Shown here: piece by piece, positions 7,352 to 10,912 of the stretch
Layout of the letters: each line of letters opens with the position of its first letter
Numbering within the stretch: the first letter of the stretch is position 1
Notes under the pieces: model-generated
What the model was told of the DNA's origin: nothing
Database searches by the model: none
Seen by the model: the letters and a program-made list of their open reading frames with translations, nothing else
From: Lichtheimia corymbifera B2541
Taxonomy: Eukaryota; Mucoromycota; Mucoromycetes; Mucorales; Lichtheimiaceae
Assembly (NCBI GenBank): GCA_000697475.1
Contig: JNEU01000578.1
Coordinates: forward strand, 1-10,912
DNA length: 10,912 nucleotides
Direction: 5' to 3'
Made by a program: the position numbers and the translations under genes

Positions 7352-8482
7352 ATGTGATCCGCTTGGTTAGTTTCGGGAATGAAAGGCAGGATAGAAATTT
7401 GGATGATCTACTTCATTGTATCGATACACTTTTATTGGTTTTATCAGATTACATTCATTAAAGCTTCCTTGTTGATATGCTGATAGACGATAGGCAGCAG
7501 GATTGGGCACAGGTTTAGACGCTTGTATTTTCAAAGATAATAAACCCCTAGTAATGGTACTCAATAATAACGATTGTTACAAAAATTTGAACCATTGTAA
7601 GCCTAAGTGATTATTCTACTTTCATTGTCGCTGAATTACGATGTTATACCCTTGTAATAAGGTAAAGCCTGATCATGCTGCTTGAAGAATCACTAGTCAT
7701 ATACGCCACCTTGACGCTTTCGATACAGAGCCCAACTTTTCAAGTTGAAATGTAGCTGTATTGATGTGATTGGTCAAATGGTGGCATTGGACTTGAAAAA
7801 GACATCCTCAAGGCGACGTGCTTCCCTCTCCATATAATTGGATTTGTGCTTTGGCTAAACATCCAATCTCTAAGATCTGATGGTTGATATGGAAGACAAT
7901 ATACCCTCTGAACCTCCTCACGGCTGTGGATCAAGAGATGCTCAAGAACCATTGAATTGCTCTTGAAACTTTTTTACATATCTCAATAAGCCGCACCTCA
8001 AATACGACATTGGTAATTGGGAACCCATTATCGTGTACACCGAACGACGCGATCCACTTTATCCTTTTTCAACAATAAGCCAACTGCTTTAGCTTTTCCA
8101 TCACCCCTCATTTACCCATTAAATCATCATATAACCTTGACGTTGTTTATGCATTGTATCCATCTTTCTACTTCACGTAGCACCTGAGGAAGACATTCCA
8201 CATTTTCTTCCATAATAATCCATCTAAGCTCCTTAGGCATAGTACTGGGTCATGCCTCCTATGAGCATAGAAACTCACACGCCCATCATCATACACATAT
8301 TATAAAAGGGGTGTTGCCGTTTTACTCAATCATAGCTTTAATCTCTTACAACGTCCCAAATTTCCTCATTTTGATACGGGTCTCATTCCGTGTACCTCTG
8401 TAGATTAGAGTTGATGATACATGCACAGGCCTTTGTGGTATCTTTACGTCATGAATTGACATATCCTTCTTGGCTATATTAG
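7352..8482. other. Non-coding stretch, no gene recognised
   Basis: No frame on either strand shows a recognisable domain. The longest (minus, 7952-7740, 70 codons) has no supporting motif or splice signal. A good TATA string, TATAAAAGGG, is at 8301-8310 but no convincing ORF follows it. It may be the remains of old insertions. Confidence 0.5.
8301..8310 (+). promoter_or_regulatory. Isolated TATA-like box
   Basis: TATAAAAGGG matches a strong eukaryotic TATA element. No coding frame of note follows within 200 bases, so it may be the relic promoter of a decayed LTR or gene. Confidence 0.25.
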
Positions 8483-8785
8483 TGTGAAGTATGCTGACTG
8501 GCTGGCAGACAAAGCAAAGGCAAACAAGGCAATATTGATGATAAGAGCAGGCTCAGGTCCAAGAACAAGAAAGATGACAAGATCTATAACTAAGAATGTC
8601 AGGTCTCAGGTCAAATGTATAGAGATCTCTCATATACAACTAACCTGATATAACAAGGGCAAAGAGACAAGGATACAAGAGCAAGGATAACAGCAACAAC
8701 AATGACAAGAGCTAATCTATAATAGAAAGGTGGCCGTTAGGTACACAATCACAACACGTCTGTGCAAGATCATGTACCAAGTGTC
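8483..8785 (-). repeat. Inverted, truncated copy of the 3' half of the adjacent LTR-like unit
   Basis: Read on the minus strand this segment matches 9000-9241 on the plus strand. Shared landmarks, in order, are CTTGGTAC.TGATCTTGCAC, GTTGTTGCT, TATCAGGTTAGTTGTATA, GAGATCTCTATACATTTG, GACATTCTTAGTTATA, TTCTTGTTCTTGGACCTGAG and CAGTCAGCATAC. It has an extra block of about 55 bp (8705-8758) and a shorter one near 8600 that the plus-strand copy lacks, so it is about 303 bp against 242. The arms can pair over most of their length. Confidence 0.85.
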
Positions 8786-9269
8786 ATGATCATGATTGAA
8801 ACCACCTTAGATGCTTTGCTCACATATTTCATCTTCGTCTCCATTCTCATTATTCCTCTCTTTTGTTATAAATAAGCTATCATTCGTATTCAATAAACCT
8901 CAGTCTGATTATCTTGTCTATTCTCTTGCCTTGCTCTGCTCTTGTCCTTGACTAGTCATAGCCTTGATATCTTGCTCATTTGATCCTTGTCTTTATTTTG
9001 TCGCTTGGTACGTGATCTTGCACAGACATTGTTGTTGCTCTTGTCCTTATCCTTGTATCCTTGTTCCTTTGCCCTTGTTGTATCAGGTTAGTTGTATACG
9101 AGAGATCTCTATACATTTGGCTTGACATTCTTAGTTATAAATCTTTGTTATCTTTCTTGTTCTTGGACCTGAGCCTGCTCTTTGGATCAACCTTGCCTTG
9201 GTTACTTGTGCCTTGCCTTTGTCAGTCAGCATACATCACACCGCGATGATCCGAATGATGATCATGACA
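8782..9269 (+). repeat. Solo-LTR-like unit with perfect terminal inverted repeats
   Basis: The unit starts TGTCATGATCAT and ends ATGATCATGACA, a perfect 12-bp inverted terminus that extends to 15 of 16 with one mismatch. Part of this arises because TCATGATCATGA is itself palindromic. It has TATAAATA at 8867-8874 and AATAAA at 8892-8897, then a pyrimidine-rich tract full of CTTG motifs, as in an R-U5 region. The length of 488 bp fits an LTR. The flanking bases CCAAG and ATTAG do not form a clear target-site duplication, so a recombined or nested insertion, or a MITE-like element, remains possible. No internal domain, primer site or polypurine tract adjoins it. Confidence 0.55.
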
Positions 9270-10253
9270 ATTAGCATATTTTGTAGCATTGCAGGTCCCA
9301 TAATCAATCGTTGATATATAAGGATAGCAAGCTACTAAATGGGATACATGAAGATCGTCTTACTTACAGTCAGGAATAATTGGTGATACTGTAAAAGACC
9401 AAGGATGTCGGTCGTCGACATTGCCTGTATTCATATACATATTCTAAACTACGCTAAAGCTATATCGTATCTAACACATCGTTGTCTATAATCTTGTTTT
9501 ATTCAGGCTATCCATCATACCTATAAAATCCAACATGTGTGTCTTAGACAAGAACAAATGATATCTCTTATACATCGGTTGCCACTTGGTACCAGGAACA
9601 CCGATATCTCACACACATCCTAAACCTCTAGCATTCATCCATCAGCCTAACAGATCTAATACCGCATATGAATGGTGCGTCTACCGTCGTCTTATCTCAG
9701 CTGTAGTTTCACTCCATAGAATATAAATACCTTGTATTGAGCATATCTTAAATAGAGGGATTATCTTCGTATCACTGACTTATTGTCTATTCTTTTTATT
9801 GCTTGATACAACAAATCTCAGTGAAACTAGCGTATCTTGTAGCTATAATGCTACATATTTCATCATCATAGTAAGTTTATTGCCTCATCTTCTTTAGACA
9901 TGTCACATATCCATCTTTTTTATCTTTTCACATATATATATCCACCAACTCATCATGCACAAACCTCAGTCAGTTGTTCTGCTTATCTTCTTCTACGCCT
10001 TTTGGATCTGAGCTCGAAATTTCGCGGGGACTCACTTTGAACATAGGACATTGCCCTTAGATCCCATCCAATGACCCTGCTACCCACTTTTTCATCCCAA
10101 ATTGCTAGACAATGAGCTCCCATAGAAAAACAACGCTTATAGCATTGAAAATGGAAGGTACTCCGCTGCAAATAGACACTAATATCATACAGTTATCTTC
10201 ATATGGCAATTTTTTCTAATATCAACCTTGTTTGATGTAAAGAAACAACAGAA
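9270..10253. other. AT-rich stretch, no gene recognised; possible LTR relics
   Basis: Two TATA-type strings (ATATAAATACC near 9720, CATATATATATCC near 9931) are each followed by CTTATC/CTTCT-rich sequence containing CTCAGT. This is reminiscent of the AATAAACCTCAGTC segment of the 8782-9269 unit. A 62-codon minus frame (10171-9983) has no recognised domain. I see no clear gene. Confidence 0.4.
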
Positions 10254-10326
10254 GGAGATGTGGCCTAATGGATAAGGCGCCAGACTTCGAATCTGGAGAT
10301 TGTGGGTTCGAGTCCCATCATCTTCG
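10254..10326 (+). tRNA. tRNA-Arg (anticodon TCG)
   Basis: A full cloverleaf fits in 73 nt. The acceptor GGAGATG pairs with CATCTTC (one G-U), with G as discriminator. The D arm is GCCT-AATGGATA-AGGC. The anticodon arm is CCAGA-CTTCGAA-TCTGG, giving anticodon TCG, which reads CGA codons. The variable loop is AGATT and the T arm GTGGG-TTCGAGT-CCCAT. CCA is not encoded and there is no intron, as usual for many eukaryotic nuclear tRNA-Arg genes. Confidence 0.97.
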
Positions 10327-10353
10327 ACTAACAAGTTCGAAAAAACTGATTAC

Positions 10354-10358
10354 TTTTT
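10354..10358 (+). terminator. Pol III terminator of the tRNA-Arg gene
   Basis: The first run of five Ts on the plus strand after the tRNA lies 27 bases past its 3' end. Pol III stops at such T runs, so the trailer would be about 30 nt. Confidence 0.6.
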
Positions 10359-10392
10359 GTCTTGGGAAGCTGAGATATGAAATTTTTTGGTT

Positions 10393-10632
10393 TGTCGTAG
10401 GTCATGTGACCACGTGACCTAGCTTTTGCTCGTTCTTTCTAGAAGCCTTTTCCTTTTGATGCTGGCATTTGCTAGAAGCCCTTTACTAGCACCTTCCACA
10501 TCATTCATAGAATTATAACATTGAACATATATATATCATGAGTATCCTTAGCAATAAAGATCATCACTTATTACAGCAATATCAAAAGTATTATCATTGG
10601 CCACTGATCTAATCAGCCATACGATAACGACA
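10393..10632 (+). repeat. 5' LTR of the right retrotransposon
   Basis: The LTR opens TGTCGT and closes ACGACA, a perfect 6-bp inverted terminus with TG...CA ends, 240 bp. A run of alternating AT (ATATATATATATC, about 10527-10536) serves as TATA and AATAAA is at 10553-10558. A primer-binding site begins two bases after the end. The LTR differs in length and internal sequence from the 196-bp LTR at the left edge, so this is another family. Five bases before it (GGTTT) would be the target-site duplication; its partner lies beyond the window. Confidence 0.85.
10403..10416 (+). promoter_or_regulatory. Paired E-box-like sites in the LTR U3
   Basis: CATGTG (10403-10408) and the palindromic CACGTG (10411-10416) sit in the overlapping string GTCATGTGACCACGTGACC, ten bases into the LTR. 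CACGTG is the classic site for bHLH factors. Placement in U3 upstream of the TATA suggests a role in element transcription, which is inference. Confidence 0.4.
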
Positions 10633-10634
10633 AT

Positions 10635-10647
10635 TGGTAGCTGATGG
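10635..10647 (+). promoter_or_regulatory. Primer-binding site, initiator tRNA-Met type
   Basis: TGGTAGCTGATGG starts two bases after the LTR. TGGTAGC is the complement of the GCUACCA 3' end shared by eukaryotic initiator tRNA-Met, the primer of many fungal LTR elements. Beyond the first seven bases the match depends on the tRNA of this species, which is not in the window. Confidence 0.7.
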
Positions 10648-10912
10648 CTTTTAATCATCCATCCCCTTTGAACAACCGAGCTTTTCAAGAATACCGTGAA
10701 CCGAACCCAGAACCCATTGAATTATCTGACAACGAATCTCAAGCTACGAATCGACAACCGTTTATTATGGAAGGCATTGAACAAGAACAAAGACAAGGAC
10801 AAGGACAAGGACAAGGACAAGGACAAGGACAAGATATGAATACGGCTATTTTGACTGCACTGACCCAATTGCTCAAGAACCAGGAGAACCAGAGAGGCCC
10901 AATGTTTAGACC
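10644..10912 (+). CDS. Gag-like N-terminus of the right LTR retrotransposon (3' truncated by window)
   Basis: The frame opens at ATG 10644 and is still open at the right edge, giving 89 complete codons. An in-frame TAG at 10638-10640 lies just upstream, so translation cannot begin earlier with an ATG. The next ATG is at codon 40 (MEGIEQ). The start (MAFNHPSPLNNRAFQEYREP) leads into an acidic patch (EPIELSDNES), a QG repeat (about residues 51-63), then a helical stretch (MNTAILTALTQLLKNQENQ). Position directly after the LTR and primer site identifies it as gag or the start of a gag-pol polyprotein. The capsid core, zinc knuckle and pol are beyond the window, so the Ty3/gypsy or Ty1/copia assignment cannot be fixed from here. 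Confidence 0.8.
   Translation, partial: MAFNHPSPLNNRAFQEYREPNPEPIELSDNESQATNRQPFIMEGIEQEQRQGQGQGQGQGQGQDMNTAILTALTQLLKNQENQRGPMFR
10794..10832 (+). repeat. CAAGGA hexamer repeat encoding a Gln-Gly tract in gag
   Basis: Six tandem CAAGGA units followed by CAAG keep the reading frame and give alternating Gln and Gly. The units are identical, indicating recent expansion; copy number is likely to vary among element copies. Confidence 0.9.

Noticed and set aside
9983..10171. 62-codon minus-strand frame with several Trp
   Set aside because: No recognised domain, no splice continuation and no promoter; too short to support alone.
1087..10632. The left 3' LTR and right 5' LTR as the two ends of one element
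   Set aside because: They differ in length (196 and 240 bp) and internal sequence. The left one follows an integrase and the right one precedes a gag, so they belong to two separate elements.

Overview
The window looks like an accessory, repeat-rich stretch of a fungal nuclear genome. I suspect an early-diverging fungus of the Mucoromycota type, but that is inference: the sequence is AT-rich, the one clear intron is short (76 nt, GTAAGT...CTGAC...CAG), and there are chromodomain-bearing Ty3/gypsy elements, eukaryotic TATA boxes, AATAAA signals and a nuclear-type tRNA. Nothing looks prokaryotic: there is no operon, CRISPR array or IS element.

Layout. 1-1282 is the 3' end of a Ty3/gypsy chromovirus: the integrase C-terminal half, a chromodomain, a polypurine tract and a ~196-bp 3' LTR. 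A two-exon host gene on the minus strand (2944-1285, about 527 aa) runs into that LTR and stops a few bases from its edge. The protein has an N-terminal polyQ run and a segment resembling a GIY-YIG nuclease fold; I do not recognise the family with certainty. 3029-5165 is mostly non-coding by my reading, apart from a weak candidate small secreted or membrane protein (3371-3875) and a 59-nt degenerate tRNA-like sequence on the minus strand.

5166-6420 is a mosaic of one repeat family: a near-perfect foldback (arms about 240 bp, 45-bp spacer), then a third copy of the arm and three more diverged copies of its ~105-bp core. 6942-7351 holds a broken, acidic, protein-like reading frame. 8483-9269 is a second inverted-repeat structure, best read as an LTR-like unit (8782-9269, TG...CA, 12-bp perfect terminal inverted repeats) next to an inverted truncated copy of its 3' half. 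9270-10253 carries AT-rich sequence without a recognisable gene.

10254-10326 is an intact tRNA-Arg(UCG). Sixty-six bases beyond it starts a second, different LTR retrotransposon: a 240-bp LTR (TGTCGT...ACGACA), a primer-binding site matching the 3' end expected of initiator tRNA-Met, and a gag-like ORF whose ATG lies inside that primer-binding site. The element runs off the right edge.

The host content is one probable gene and one tRNA; the rest is retroelements, their fragments, and repeats able to form long hairpins. Most boundaries of repeats are read by eye and are good to a few bases where terminal motifs exist and to about 10-20 bases elsewhere.
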